From NCBI RefSeq assembly GCF_008330945.1, contig NZ_CP043489.1, positions 3,421,501-3,485,500 of the forward strand: 64,000 nt of DNA, in the 5' to 3' direction. Position 1 is the stretch's first letter, and the number at the start of each line of letters is the position of its first letter. The notes below the pieces were generated by a model. It saw nothing but the letters and a program-made list of their open reading frames with translations. It was not told the DNA's origin and did not search any database. Source of the DNA: Labrys sp. KNU-23 (GTDB lineage: Bacteria; Pseudomonadota; Alphaproteobacteria; Rhizobiales; Labraceae). This document shows positions 16,553 to 25,656 of the stretch, piece by piece. Both the position numbers and the translations under genes were made by a program.

Positions 16553-17059
16553 TCAGGGGCAGGCCTGGCGCAAGCGGGCCATCGCCTTGGTCACGCCATC
16601 GAGCGAAAAGACGTAATGGGTCTTGTTGCCCCGGCCCGAGACCGCGTCCACGGTCATGGTGCGCTCCTGCTTCAGCGCGGCGAGAAATTCCGTCTCCCGC
16701 GTGCCCGTTCGGCGCAGCCAGGCGCCATTGCCGGACGAGATCATGTGGAAGGGCTGGGCCCCCACATTGACCAGTATATCGGCGTTGCCGGCAAGGGCAT
16801 AGCCGGTCTGCAGGCTCGCCTCGCTGCGGGCCTCCGTCTGCTTGGCCCGGCGAATGAAGAAGGAGACATCGCCATGATTGAGCGAGGCGGGCTCTTTGCT
16901 GATAGGGCTCGAATAGATGAAACAGTGGTTCCCCGAGTTGTCACTATAAGCCCAAGTGCTCCACTTGCCGAATACACCCAAAGATTTTGGTGACGACGCA
17001 AGTACACCTGTGGTCGAAAAAATGAAAATGACCAGCGCGAAAATCGATAGTTGAGTCAT
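16553..17059 (-). CDS. ialB: IalB-family (invasion-associated locus B) periplasmic protein
   Basis: This small exported protein of 168 residues has signal peptide TQLSIFALVIFIFSTTGVLA. The mature part follows the IalB pattern: FGKWSTWAY at the start, one cysteine in NHCFIYSSP, VSFFIRRAK, and a C-terminal FSLDGVTKAMARLRQACP with the second cysteine. The two cysteines probably form a disulphide. The family was named from Bartonella erythrocyte invasion, but it is common in free-living Hyphomicrobiales and its role is unsettled. Start ATG 17059 gives a proper signal peptide. Confidence 0.8.
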   Translation of the reverse strand: MTQLSIFALVIFIFSTTGVLASSPKSLGVFGKWSTWAYSDNSGNHCFIYSSPISKEPASLNHGDVSFFIRRAKQTEARSEASLQTGYALAGNADILVNVGAQPFHMISSGNGAWLRRTGTRETEFLAALKQERTMTVDAVSGRGNKTHYVFSLDGVTKAMARLRQACP

Positions 17060-17147
17060 GTTTGCATGAATTCCTCGTCTCTTGCCCCCGCACGACAATG
17101 TTTGGGCGCAAGTGTTAACGAGGAACTAAGGGATCATTACAATTGCA

Positions 17148-17735
17148 TTACTTTTGAAGGTTGCCGTTCATGTTGGCTTCGGCCATGGCCATGAGATCGG
17201 GGAAAAAGGCATCGAAATCGTCGAGAAATCCCTGTCGCTGCTGTTCCAATACGGCCTGGAGTCCGACGAATGTCACCGGCCGGCGCAGGCGCTTGCCGAG
17301 TTCGGTCATGGCGGTACTGACGCCCGCCATGGTCTCGTAGTCCTCGAGCCATTGGGTGAGGGAGTCGATGCGCCTGTAGGCCCTGTCCGGCAGATCCTCG
17401 CGCAGGGCGGGCAGGGAGGCCCGCACCTCGGCCAGGAACGCCGGCAAAGGCTGCCGGTGATAAAGCTCCCAGCGCTGGATCAGGCAATGATCATAGACGA
17501 CATCCACGATCACGCCGGAAAAGCGCCGGAAGGTGGGCCAGAGGCGTTGCCGGCTGCGCCGCGTGAGGGGATGGGCATCGGTGTAGGCATCGATGCGCCG
17601 ATGCAGCTCGATGCCGTCGCGATAGCGGCCCTCGAACAGTTCGAGCTGCGGCAGCCGCAGCAGGTCGGGCAGGAGATTGCCGACCCGGAACGCCGCCTCG
17701 GGTGGCGAGAGCAGGAGATGGGCGAGATAGTTCAT
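17148..17735 (-). CDS. acpH: Acyl carrier protein phosphodiesterase (AcpH, DUF479)
   Basis: This 195-residue protein begins MNYLAHLLLSPP, the classic AcpH N-terminus, followed by VGNLLPDLLR, a metal-site-like HRRIDAYTDAHP and DVVYDHCLI. AcpH hydrolyses the phosphopantetheine arm from holo-acyl carrier protein. Start ATG 17735 is fixed by the conserved N-terminus; frames open further upstream but run into repeats. The gene is alone on the minus strand, separated from the dehydrogenase gene by a repeat-rich gap. Confidence 0.85.
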   Translation of the reverse strand: MNYLAHLLLSPPEAAFRVGNLLPDLLRLPQLELFEGRYRDGIELHRRIDAYTDAHPLTRRSRQRLWPTFRRFSGVIVDVVYDHCLIQRWELYHRQPLPAFLAEVRASLPALREDLPDRAYRRIDSLTQWLEDYETMAGVSTAMTELGKRLRRPVTFVGLQAVLEQQRQGFLDDFDAFFPDLMAMAEANMNGNLQK

Positions 17736-18111
17736 GCGGATCCGGCGGGACGATACGGGCTCCCGTTTGCGCAAGATATGAGGGCCGGCGCGCTGGGACG
17801 CAAGACGCGCCGGCCCTCGGGCAGAGTCCGGCCCCTCTGCTTGGGAGAGAAACCAAGGAGACGGTCCCTGCCGATGCTTTGACCCGTTGGACGGAAGATC
17901 GGAGCCGCCCAAGCAGGAAAACGCTGCTTGGGGGCGATAGAGTTGACTTGAGCCTTTCGGGTTTGCACGACCTTTGTCATTGCCGGGCTTGACCCGGCAA
18001 TCCAGTCTCGACCCCGGTTGTGCGGGCGGCTTGCGGATAGCCGGGTCAAGCCCGGCTATGACAATTCGGAGTGTTTTTCTCTTTCAGTGAGCCGCCTTCC
18101 CGCTTGGGGCC
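17736..18111. other. Repeat-rich intergenic region
   Basis: No gene is supported in these 376 bases. They hold a 13-bp perfect inverted repeat (17780-17792 / 17806-17818), a hairpin CCCAAGCAG/CTGCTTGGG (17908-17916 / 17924-17932) and the palindromic repeat described at 17970. They lie between the 3' end of the dehydrogenase gene and the 5' end of acpH. Confidence 0.7.
17970..18077. repeat. GTCATTGCCGGGCTTGACCCGG palindromic repeat, copy 1
   Basis: A hairpin TTGCCGGGCTTGACCCGGCAA (near 17980-18000) is followed about 40 bases later by an inverted companion ATAGCCGGGTCAAGCCCGGCTAT. The same two-hairpin unit occurs at 39098-39205 as the core of a MITE; here the MITE ends are missing or degenerate. 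A single hairpin of the same kind lies near 20967-20996. Confidence 0.8.
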
Positions 18112-19200
18112 CTATTTGCGATATCCCGGCGTCAGCAACACCTTGATCGAGTCGGTCGAGTTGGCGAGCTTGAGGGCCTCGTCCCAGTCGGTCAGGTCAT
18201 ATTGATGGGTGACGATGCCCTTCGAGGTCACCAGCCCGCGCGTCAACAGGTCGATGGCGATCGGGTAGCAATAGGGGCCGAGATGGGCGCCGCGGATGTC
18301 GAGTTCCTTGCGGTCGCCGATGATCGACCAGTCGGCCGAGGTTTCCTTGCCGAACACCGAGAATTCGACGAAACGACCAAGCTTGCGGATGATCTGCAGG
18401 CCCTGGGTGACGCCGCTGGGATGGCCTGTCGTCTCGATATAGACGTCGCAGCCATAGCCGTCGGTGAGGGAGCGCACGACTTCGTCGACATCATCCGTCT
18501 TGGGATTGATGGTGACGTCGGCCCCGAAGCCCCTGGCGAGCTCCAGCCGGTCTTCCATCAGGTCGACGACCACCAGCTTCCTGGGCGTCTTCAGCCGGGC
18601 GACCTGGGTCATCAGCAGGCCGAGAGGGCCGGCGCCGGCGATCACCACCACGTCGGCAAGCTGGATGTCGCCGCGCTGCACCGTGTGGATGGCGCAGGAC
18701 AGCGGCTCGATCACCGCGGCATCGGCCAGCGGCATCTCCGCCGGGATCTTGTGCACGCGGGCCGTCATCGGGAACTTCATATATTCGCTCATGCCGCCAT
18801 CGGCGACCTCGCGCTGGAAGCCGAAGATGTTGTGCACCTCGCACATCCAGTAGCTGCCCGAGCGGCAATAGCGGCAGCGGTCGCAGGGCACTATCTGCTC
18901 GGCGATCACCATGTCGCCGGCCTTCACGCCGAAATGCTCGGCCGCGCCCGGCCCCAGTTCCTCGACATAGCCGAAGAATTCATGGCCGGGGATGACGGGC
19001 GGCTTCACATAGGGATTCTTGCCGCCCCAGAACATGGCCGCGCCCGACCAGCATTTGCAGTCGCTGGCGCAGATGCCGCAGGCGCCGATCTTCACCACCA
19101 GTTCGTTCTGGCCCGCCACCGGCCGCCCGACTTCCTCGACGCGGTAATCCTCGGGGCCGTGGCAGACGATGGCCGTCATTCTGGAATTGCTGGCTGGCAT
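18112..19200 (-). CDS. Zinc-dependent polyol dehydrogenase, erythritol/L-threitol dehydrogenase-like
   Basis: This 362-residue medium-chain dehydrogenase has the catalytic zinc site GACGICASDCKCW and GHEFFG, a structural zinc cluster CDRCRYCRSGSYWMC, and the NAD fold VVIAGAGPLGLLM followed by VVVDLMEDRLELA. The overall pattern (IVCHGPEDYRVEEV, FWGGKNPYVKPPVIPGHE, GAHLGPYCYPIAIDLL) follows mycobacterial EltD, which oxidises erythritol and L-threitol. Start ATG 19200 has GAGGA upstream. It lies directly downstream of an AraC-type regulator on the same strand. The exact polyol is inferred. Confidence 0.82.
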   Translation of the reverse strand: MPASNSRMTAIVCHGPEDYRVEEVGRPVAGQNELVVKIGACGICASDCKCWSGAAMFWGGKNPYVKPPVIPGHEFFGYVEELGPGAAEHFGVKAGDMVIAEQIVPCDRCRYCRSGSYWMCEVHNIFGFQREVADGGMSEYMKFPMTARVHKIPAEMPLADAAVIEPLSCAIHTVQRGDIQLADVVVIAGAGPLGLLMTQVARLKTPRKLVVVDLMEDRLELARGFGADVTINPKTDDVDEVVRSLTDGYGCDVYIETTGHPSGVTQGLQIIRKLGRFVEFSVFGKETSADWSIIGDRKELDIRGAHLGPYCYPIAIDLLTRGLVTSKGIVTHQYDLTDWDEALKLANSTDSIKVLLTPGYRK

Positions 19201-19255
19201 GGCGTTCCTCTGTGCTCGGTGTTGCTGATGTTCTTGGGCGGTTCGGGGGCCGTCG

Positions 19256-20137
19256 TCAGGCTGCGAAATTCGAGGTTCGGTTCTCGTTGAAAAGGGTACG
19301 GAAGCGGCTCGGCGACATGCCTTTCTGCAGGGCGAAGTGCCGGTTGAAATTCGACAGATTGTTGAAGCCGATGCGAAAGCAGATGTCGGTGACCGGGCTC
19401 TTCTCGCTCATCAGGAGCTGGCAGGCCAGGTTGATGCGCATGCGGTTGACGTAGTGCACGAAGGTCATGCCGGTATGGCGCCGGAAGGCACGCGAGAAGC
19501 CGCCCGGTGTCATGCCGGCAATGGCGGCGATGGCGCTCTCGCTCATATTGCCGTCGAGATGTTCGCCGACATAGGCGAGCGCCCGGTTCATGCCGCCCGA
19601 CATATAGGCGGAGGGATCGGGCAGATAGCCTGCGCTGGTGAGGTTTTTGCGGCCCCTGTCGGCGGTGAGCAGGCCGAGGAGCTGCACGAACAGGGCGATA
19701 CGTTCGGCGCCCTGGGCATTGAGGAGCGCGGTCAGGATCTTGCGGGCGGTCTCGCCGGTCTCGGGCCGGAACAGGAGGCCGCGCCGGCTCTCGTCGAGCA
19801 GGGCGGCGACCGGCTCGAGCTCCGGGAACACCCCGATGCAGGATTCGATGAAGGTCTGGGTGAATTGCAGCACGATGCAGCGACGTGGGATGGTGGTGCC
19901 CTCGGGAACGTCGCTGATCCAGTTGTGCGGCAGATTGGGCCCGGTCATCACCAGATTGCCGGGCACGAAGTCGCCGATGAAGTCGCCGACGAAATAATGT
20001 CCGGTCGTATCGGTGATCAGGTGGATTTCGTATTCGGGATGGAAATGCCAGCGGACCGTGCGGAAGGGATAGCCGTGCGCCCAGACGATGAAGGATTCGC
20101 CGCTGTGAATCTGTACCAGTTCGAGCTGGGGCTCCAT
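19256..20137 (-). CDS. AraC-family transcriptional regulator
   Basis: The 293-residue protein has an N-terminal cupin-like sensor (VRWHFHPEYEIHLITDTTGHYFVGD) and two C-terminal helix-turn-helix units: MSESAIAAIAGMTPGGFSRAFRRHTG, and VTDICFRIGFNNLSNFNRHFALQKGMSPSRFR, the canonical AraC signature. A GGGAGG ribosome site precedes ATG 20137. It lies 55 bases upstream of the polyol dehydrogenase gene on the same strand and probably activates it in response to a sugar or polyol. Confidence 0.88.
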   Translation of the reverse strand: MEPQLELVQIHSGESFIVWAHGYPFRTVRWHFHPEYEIHLITDTTGHYFVGDFIGDFVPGNLVMTGPNLPHNWISDVPEGTTIPRRCIVLQFTQTFIESCIGVFPELEPVAALLDESRRGLLFRPETGETARKILTALLNAQGAERIALFVQLLGLLTADRGRKNLTSAGYLPDPSAYMSGGMNRALAYVGEHLDGNMSESAIAAIAGMTPGGFSRAFRRHTGMTFVHYVNRMRINLACQLLMSEKSPVTDICFRIGFNNLSNFNRHFALQKGMSPSRFRTLFNENRTSNFAA

Positions 20138-20481
20138 GGCCCTTGCCTCCCGCGTCTCAGGCTGCCGGACATTGTCATTTTCTTGTCGAGGATTGTCCTG
20201 CGCCGAAACCCTACTGCAAGGCAGCTGCGCCAGCTACCAGCCATCGGCATAGGCACTGATACTTTTTTGATCGATGAGACCGGCCAAGTGTGGAGCAACG
20301 CGGGCCACGCTTCCTGCCGCCAGATCCCATGATGGTGCATGACGCGACCGTGACATCCGCAAAGGTCAAGCGCAAAAACTGATGGATCATTTGAAATAAT
20401 TCCAAGCTACCCACTTGCGATTGAAACAAAAACGAGGTGCTATTCGCCACCGCGTCGTTTGCCCATGTGAGGGAGAACTGT
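20138..20481. other. Divergent promoter region
   Basis: These 344 bases separate the AraC-type gene (minus) from the cytochrome gene (plus) and must hold both promoters. The part near 20380-20440 is AT-rich compared with its surroundings. I see no clear repeat, operator or small gene in it. Confidence 0.5.
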
Positions 20482-20916
20482 ATGAAACGTTTCGTTATCG
20501 CCGCTGCTCTGGTTGCCGTTGGCGCCGCCTCGGCGTTCGCCGGTCCGATCGAGGATCGCCAGGCCTTGATGAAGGCCATGGCCAAGAATACCAAGGAACT
20601 GGCGGCGGTTGCCAAGGGCGAGACGCCGTTCGACGCGGCCAAGGTCAAGGCGCTGCTGCAGGTCTATGTCGACGACTCGGCCAAGCTGCCCACGCTCTTC
20701 CCCGATGACAGCAAGACGGGCGGCACCGATCCGACCACGGCTGCGCCGAAGATCTGGGAAGACCAGGCCGGCTTCAAGACCGCCGCTGCCAAGCTCGGCA
20801 CCGACGCTACGGCTGCTCTCGGTGCCGCCGATCAGGCCAGCTTCGCCAAGGCTTTCGGTACGGTTGCCTCCAATTGCACCTCCTGCCACGGCACCTATCG
20901 CATCAAGAAGAACTGA
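20482..20916 (+). CDS. Class II cytochrome c (cytochrome c'-like), periplasmic
   Basis: This 144-residue exported protein has a clear signal peptide (KRFVIAAALVAVGAASAFA) and a single heme site CTSCH at residues 132-136 close to the C-terminus. That position is the mark of the cytochrome c'/c-556 four-helix family. A central segment with AAPKIWEDQAGFK fits the family. GGGAGAACTGT precedes ATG 20482. It probably works with the diheme cytochrome encoded next. Confidence 0.88.
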   Translation: MKRFVIAAALVAVGAASAFAGPIEDRQALMKAMAKNTKELAAVAKGETPFDAAKVKALLQVYVDDSAKLPTLFPDDSKTGGTDPTTAAPKIWEDQAGFKTAAAKLGTDATAALGAADQASFAKAFGTVASNCTSCHGTYRIKKN

Positions 20917-21209
20917 GGTTCGGGCATATCGGCCGGGGTGCTTCACCGAAAATTGATCTCAAGCTGACATTGCCGGGCTCGTCCCGGTAATGTCGTTTTG
21001 AGGCGTGTCTGCGGTGCCTGGTCGTTTCGCATATCTCAGATACCTTGATGACCCGGGGACATGCCGTGGAGGGACGGCCGGGTCAAAAAACGATAAGGGC
21101 CGGGAATCCTGCAGGGCCGGCGCGGACCGGGAATAAAACCGGGGCGGCGGCTGTCGGGCGAGACGGGCCTGGACAATGGCGTTCAAGCCGGAAAAGGGGG
21201 CTTTCCCGG
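20917..21209. other. Intergenic region with one palindromic hairpin
   Basis: This gap between the two cytochrome genes holds a hairpin GACATTGCCGGG...CCCGGTAATGTC near 20967-20996, which resembles one half of the repeat at 17970 and could act as a terminator. No gene is supported. Confidence 0.55.
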
Positions 21210-22136
21210 ATGTCACTGAAACGAATACTCGGTGGGTTGGTCGTGCTTGGCTTGATCGGGCTGGGCGTGTTCTGGTTCGTCACGCAGCCCTCGCCCTTGC
21301 CGGCCTCGGTCCTCACGGCGGACTACAAGCCCAACCTGGCCAATGGCGAGACCATCTTCAATATCGGCGGCTGCGTTTCCTGCCATAAGTCCCCGGGCCA
21401 GGATGAACGGCTCAAGCTCGGCGGCGGGCTGGCACTCGGCTCGCCCTTCGGCACCTTCTACGCCCCCAACATTTCCTCCGACCCCATCAAGGGCATCGGC
21501 GCCTGGAGCGAACTCGAATTCGTCAACGCCTTGCAGCGCGGCGTCGGGCGCGAGGGCGAGCACCTTTATCCGGCTCTGCCCTTCACCTCCTACGCCAAGC
21601 TGAAGCTGGAGGATGTGCGCGATCTCTATGCCTATATGAAGACGCTGCCGGCTGTCGATACCGTCGACAAGCCGCACGAGATCGGCTTTCCCTTCAACAT
21701 CCGCCGGCTGCTCGGCGGCTGGAAGTTCCTGTTCTTCGACGACAAGCCCTTCCAGCCCGATCCGTCCAAGACCGCGGAGTGGAACCGCGGCGCCTATCTG
21801 GTGCTCGGTCCCGGGCACTGTTCCGAATGTCACAGCCCGCGCAACGCCTTTGGCGGTATTGAAGCGGATAAACGGTTTTCGGGCGGCCCCGATCCGGAAG
21901 GCAAGGGCTGGGTGCCCAACATCACCCCCCATGCCGACGGCATCGGTAGCTGGACCGAGGCGCAAGTCGCGAGTTTCCTGAAGGATGGCTTCACGCCAGA
22001 CTACGACTCGGCGGGCGGCAGCATGGCGGAAGTGATCCAGAATACGGGTCATCTCAGCGACGACGACCGCAAGGCGATGGCTGCCTTTCTGGTGACGCTG
22101 CCGGCGATCCCGGGCAAGGCGCCGAAGAAGCCCTAG
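21210..22136 (+). CDS. Diheme c-type cytochrome, membrane anchored
   Basis: The 308-residue protein has an N-terminal membrane anchor or uncleaved signal (ILGGLVVLGLIGLGVFWFV) and two class I cytochrome domains with heme sites CVSCH (55-59) and CSECH (204-208). Probable axial Met regions follow each site. PNISSDPIKGIGAWS and PNITPHADGIGSWTE are the repeated motifs of the cytochrome subunits of alcohol, aldehyde and gluconate dehydrogenases. No dehydrogenase subunit is adjacent, so its electron donor is unknown; it likely passes electrons to or from the c'-type protein upstream. AAGGGGG precedes ATG 21210. Confidence 0.86.
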   Translation: MSLKRILGGLVVLGLIGLGVFWFVTQPSPLPASVLTADYKPNLANGETIFNIGGCVSCHKSPGQDERLKLGGGLALGSPFGTFYAPNISSDPIKGIGAWSELEFVNALQRGVGREGEHLYPALPFTSYAKLKLEDVRDLYAYMKTLPAVDTVDKPHEIGFPFNIRRLLGGWKFLFFDDKPFQPDPSKTAEWNRGAYLVLGPGHCSECHSPRNAFGGIEADKRFSGGPDPEGKGWVPNITPHADGIGSWTEAQVASFLKDGFTPDYDSAGGSMAEVIQNTGHLSDDDRKAMAAFLVTLPAIPGKAPKKP

Positions 22137-22569
22137 AGTGTTTTTCGATCCGGCGTGATCGAGGGGTGCTCCGGTGCAGGCGACGCCTTATCGTCACCCC
22201 CTCCACCGCCGATGGCGAGGGAGGGGAAAGAGTTGGGTTTCCCGAGGCGGGGCCGTTCCTGTCCCGGAGAAATCACGCAGACTTTGATAGTGACCAGCTT
22301 CCAGCCTTGCCGTCGGGAAGGCCGGGATAGCGGGCCTGAAGCGCTTTGCGATTTGACGGCACGCGCTCAAATCGCAACGGCGCATCAAGACAGGGAATCT
22401 GGGCAGAGTGGGGTTCGCAGAAATCGCACTTTGCCCAAGGCGTCTGGCGATCGGGTGGCATCACCAGGAAACGCAAGGCGCGCCGAAACGAGGAGTGAGA
22501 GCCAAGCAGCGTTTCCTCATAAGCGCGCTTTGCTTCAGGCAGGGACGACACGTGGTGCGAGCGCCGAAA
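22137..22569. other. Repeat mosaic upstream of the caspase operon
   Basis: No gene is supported in these 433 bases. Several palindromic pieces are strung together: CCCCTCCACCGCCGATGG..GAGGGAGGGG near 22196-22226, a GCGCTTTGCGATTTG..CAAATCGC unit near 22340-22378, and a CAGCGTTTCCTC..GCGCTTTGCTTC unit near 22507-22540. The promoter of the downstream four-gene operon must lie here or just inside it. Confidence 0.55.
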
Positions 22570-24159
22570 ATGCTGACGTCGATCCGGATGGCTTTGACAG
22601 GAATGGGGCTGGCGCTCGCCTCACCGGCGTTGGCCGCCGATTCCTACGCGCTGGTGGTGGGCATCGATGCCTATGAAGCGCCGATCAATTCCCTGCACGG
22701 TGCCGTCAACGACGCCAGGGACATTGCACAGGCCTTGACCAAGGCCGGCGTCAAGAAGCTGACCCTGATCACGGACAAGCAGGCGACCAAGCCCAACATC
22801 CTCGCGGCCTGGAAGGAGCTGATGGACCAGGCCCAGCCCGGCGATACCTTCTATTTCAGCTATGCCGGCCATGGCTCACGCGAGCCGGGCAAGCCGAACG
22901 ATCCCGATTCACCGGACGGGCTGAACAACATCCTGGTGATGGCGGATTTCGCCCCCAAGCTGCCGGGTGCCGCAAATCGCATCGTCGACAAGGAGATGGC
23001 GGTGCTGCTCAAGGAAGCGGCAGCCAAGAAGGTCTATCCCATCGTCGTCATCGACGCCTGCAACTCAGGCACGATGTATCGTTCGGTGACCCTGGGCCTG
23101 ACCTATCGCGCGACGCCCCAGGCCAAGATCTCGCGCGAGGAATTGCTCGATTTCGCCCCGCCCGTGCCGGATGTCTCGACCAAGATCGCAGCCAACGATC
23201 CCTTCACCTTCCTGGCGGGCGTCGCCGACGACAAGCTGGTGCCGGAGGTGGCGATCGACGGCCAGCCGCGCGGCGCCTTGTCCTATGCCTTCTCGCGTGC
23301 GCTGGAGGGCCAGGCCGACGCCAACCATGACGGCGTGACCACCGAGAAGGAACTCGTCGCCTTCGTGCGTGCCTTCGTGCTGCAGGCGACGCAAAGCCAG
23401 CAGGTTTCGCAGTCCTTTCCCGATATCAGCCGCGACATTCCCGTCTTCCGCTCCGTGGCGGCCGGACCGAAGGGGAGCCAGGACGATATCGTGAAGGCGA
23501 TCGCCGTTGCCGAGCAGGTCGCAAGCAATACCCAGCTCACGCTCGCCGTGCGCAATGGCAACCTCGCCGAGGCTCCTCCCGGCGCTACGCTGGTGAGCGA
23601 CGAGGCGGGCGCCGACCTCGTCTATGACGCGGCGGCCGGCACGGTGGAAAAGCGTGTGGCCGGCGTGGTGGCCGAGGGCGTGCAGCCCTCCGGCCTCGGC
23701 GGCGTCGTCGCCAAATGGCGGGCGATCGCCTTCCTGCAGGCCATGGCCGGGGGCTCGATCCAGCCTTTCGAAGTGGCCGGCGGCTCGCGCACCTTCAACC
23801 GCGGCGAAAAGCTGACGGTCGGCCTCGCCGCCTCCAATCATCGTTTCATGACGCTGTTCAACATGCCGCCCAACGGCAAGGTCGAATTCCTCTATCCGAC
23901 CTCCCAGGCCGAGCGCGACGAGGATTGGAGCGGCAAGCCCTTCACCTTGCCGCTGCAGGTGCGCGACCCGCCTTTCGGCGCCGAGCACCTGGTCGCCATC
24001 CTGTCCGACCAGCCGCTGGACCAGTTGCACTCCGCCTTGCAGAAACTGTCGAGCCCGCAGGCTGCCCAGGATCTGCCCGATACGCTGAAGAACGCCCTCA
24101 GTGGCCAGTCGGTCACGGTTGGCATTGCCAATGTCTTCACCAGTGCGGGGACGCCATGA
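22570..24159 (+). CDS. Exported caspase-family protease (C14) with EF-hand-like loop and DUF4384-like tail
   Basis: This 529-residue protein has a signal peptide (MALTGMGLALASPALA), then a caspase p20-like fold starting SYALVVGIDAYEAP. The catalytic dyad is complete: His101 in YFSYAGHGSREP and Cys164 in VIDACNSGTM. Residues 250-261 (DANHDGVTTEKE) match an EF-hand calcium loop, next to FVRAF. The C-terminal third resembles DUF4384 (NRGEKLTVGLAASNHRFMTL, EFLYPTS). It is predicted to be a calcium-responsive cysteine protease in the periplasm, a place where bacterial caspases are little studied. Its stop overlaps the start of a catalytically dead paralogue. GTG 22552 is an alternative start. Confidence 0.87.
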   Translation: MLTSIRMALTGMGLALASPALAADSYALVVGIDAYEAPINSLHGAVNDARDIAQALTKAGVKKLTLITDKQATKPNILAAWKELMDQAQPGDTFYFSYAGHGSREPGKPNDPDSPDGLNNILVMADFAPKLPGAANRIVDKEMAVLLKEAAAKKVYPIVVIDACNSGTMYRSVTLGLTYRATPQAKISREELLDFAPPVPDVSTKIAANDPFTFLAGVADDKLVPEVAIDGQPRGALSYAFSRALEGQADANHDGVTTEKELVAFVRAFVLQATQSQQVSQSFPDISRDIPVFRSVAAGPKGSQDDIVKAIAVAEQVASNTQLTLAVRNGNLAEAPPGATLVSDEAGADLVYDAAAGTVEKRVAGVVAEGVQPSGLGGVVAKWRAIAFLQAMAGGSIQPFEVAGGSRTFNRGEKLTVGLAASNHRFMTLFNMPPNGKVEFLYPTSQAERDEDWSGKPFTLPLQVRDPPFGAEHLVAILSDQPLDQLHSALQKLSSPQAAQDLPDTLKNALSGQSVTVGIANVFTSAGTP

Positions 24160-25646
24160 TGCGCTTCATGCGGCACCTCCAGATCGTCACGGGCCAGATC
24201 GTCATGGGATTGGCGGCCCTGGTGATCGCCGGCCCGGCCCTGGCCGACAAGGCCCTGATCGTCGGCATCGATACCTATCAGGAGGGCAAGCTTTCGGCCG
24301 AGCTCAAGGGCGGTGCCCGCGCCGATGCCCTGCGTATGCAGGGCGTGCTGACGGGCGCGCTCGGCTATGGCAAGGACGATATCCAGCTCCTCATCGACGA
24401 TCAGGCCACCACGGCGGCCATTCGCGCCGGCCTGCAGGACTGGCTCGGTCGCAGCAAGCCGGGCGAGCGCGTGTTCTTCTATTTCGCCGGCCAGGGGCAT
24501 GCCACCAAGGGAACCGGCGGGCGCGAGGACACCATCCTGCCGTTCGACGCCACCACAAAGCCAGGTGGTTTCGGCAACACGCTGAGCCGCAACGAGATCG
24601 ACCGGCAACTCGGCAGACTCGCCGGACGCCGGATCACCGAAGTGATCGATTCCAGTCATGCCGGCACGGTGACGCGGGCGATCAGCGTCGAAGCCAGCGG
24701 CGGCGGCAATCCGGCGGCCCGTTCGCCGCAACTCGACGGCTCCACCCGCTCGATCGTGGTCGAGCCCGCGCTCCGGGACGAGCCGGTGGCCACGCCCGAG
24801 CCGGCGGGAGGCGATTTCGTCAAGTGGCAGGCAGTCGCCCCCGCCCAGACAGCTCTGGTCGACGAGGAAGCTGCGCCCGCCTATCGCGGCGTCTTTACCA
24901 CCGCCTTTGCCGACGGCATCGAGAAAGGGCTGGCCGACACCAACGGCAACGGCACCGTCTCGAACCAGGAACTGCTCGATTATGTGCGGGCGCAATCATC
25001 AGCCTATTGCGGGCGTCACCGCGACCGTTGCGAAATGGGGCTGACGCCGATGCTGTCGGGGGAGGGCGCCGCCCTCAAGGTCGCGGCCGACAAGACAGGC
25101 AGTGGCGAGTCGCTCAACCAGGGCAAGCCGACGGCAGACAAGATCCTCGATTTGCTGGGCGCCAAACTGTCGGACAGCGTCAGCGTCGAGCAGATTCCAC
25201 CTTCGCCCGTGCGTTTGGGTACCAAGGACATGCGCTTCAAGGTGACCTCCTCGCAGGACGGCTTCCTGATCCTGCTCTCGGTCTCCGACGAGGGCGAGGT
25301 GGTGCAGCTCTTCCCCAATGCCATTGCGGCCGCCCACGGCAAGGACGGCCGCATTCGCGCCGGCAGCCCGATCATGGTGCCTGATGCCAGCTACGGCATG
25401 CGCTTCGATGCGACCTCTGTGACAAAAGGTACAGTCCTGGCGCTGGTTGCGGTCGATCCTCTCAAGCTGTCGAAAGGCTTCGTCACGCGCAAGATCGACG
25501 TGATCCCGCAGGACGAGGTCAACGGGTCGGTCCTGCCCGAACTTGCCGACAGCCTCGCCAAAACAGCCAATGCGGATAGTGTCAAAGCCAATGCCAAGGC
25601 GATAGGACGTTCCGTTGCAACCATGCGTTATGAAATCGTCCCGTGA
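24156..25646 (+). CDS. Exported pseudocaspase with EF-hand-like loop and DUF4384 domain
   Basis: This 496-residue paralogue of the preceding gene has a signal peptide (MGLAALVIAGPALA) and a caspase-like domain starting KALIVGIDTYQEG. The catalytic histidine position reads YFAGQGHA, giving Gln113, and the cysteine position reads VIDSSHAG, giving Ser167, so both active-site residues are lost. Residues 261-272 (DTNGNGTVSNQE) keep an EF-hand-like loop. The C-terminal segment LGTKDMRFKVTSSQDGFLILL..EVVQLFPN is a good DUF4384 match. It is therefore probably a regulator or partner of the active caspase, not a protease. Its ATG overlaps the upstream stop. Confidence 0.85.
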   Translation: MMRFMRHLQIVTGQIVMGLAALVIAGPALADKALIVGIDTYQEGKLSAELKGGARADALRMQGVLTGALGYGKDDIQLLIDDQATTAAIRAGLQDWLGRSKPGERVFFYFAGQGHATKGTGGREDTILPFDATTKPGGFGNTLSRNEIDRQLGRLAGRRITEVIDSSHAGTVTRAISVEASGGGNPAARSPQLDGSTRSIVVEPALRDEPVATPEPAGGDFVKWQAVAPAQTALVDEEAAPAYRGVFTTAFADGIEKGLADTNGNGTVSNQELLDYVRAQSSAYCGRHRDRCEMGLTPMLSGEGAALKVAADKTGSGESLNQGKPTADKILDLLGAKLSDSVSVEQIPPSPVRLGTKDMRFKVTSSQDGFLILLSVSDEGEVVQLFPNAIAAAHGKDGRIRAGSPIMVPDASYGMRFDATSVTKGTVLALVAVDPLKLSKGFVTRKIDVIPQDEVNGSVLPELADSLAKTANADSVKANAKAIGRSVATMRYEIVP

Positions 25647-25656
25647 GGAGACCGTC

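Noticed and set aside
22273..22551. A 92-codon open frame on the minus strand upstream of the caspase operon
   Set aside because: It runs through several palindromic repeats and has no ribosome site or family feature.
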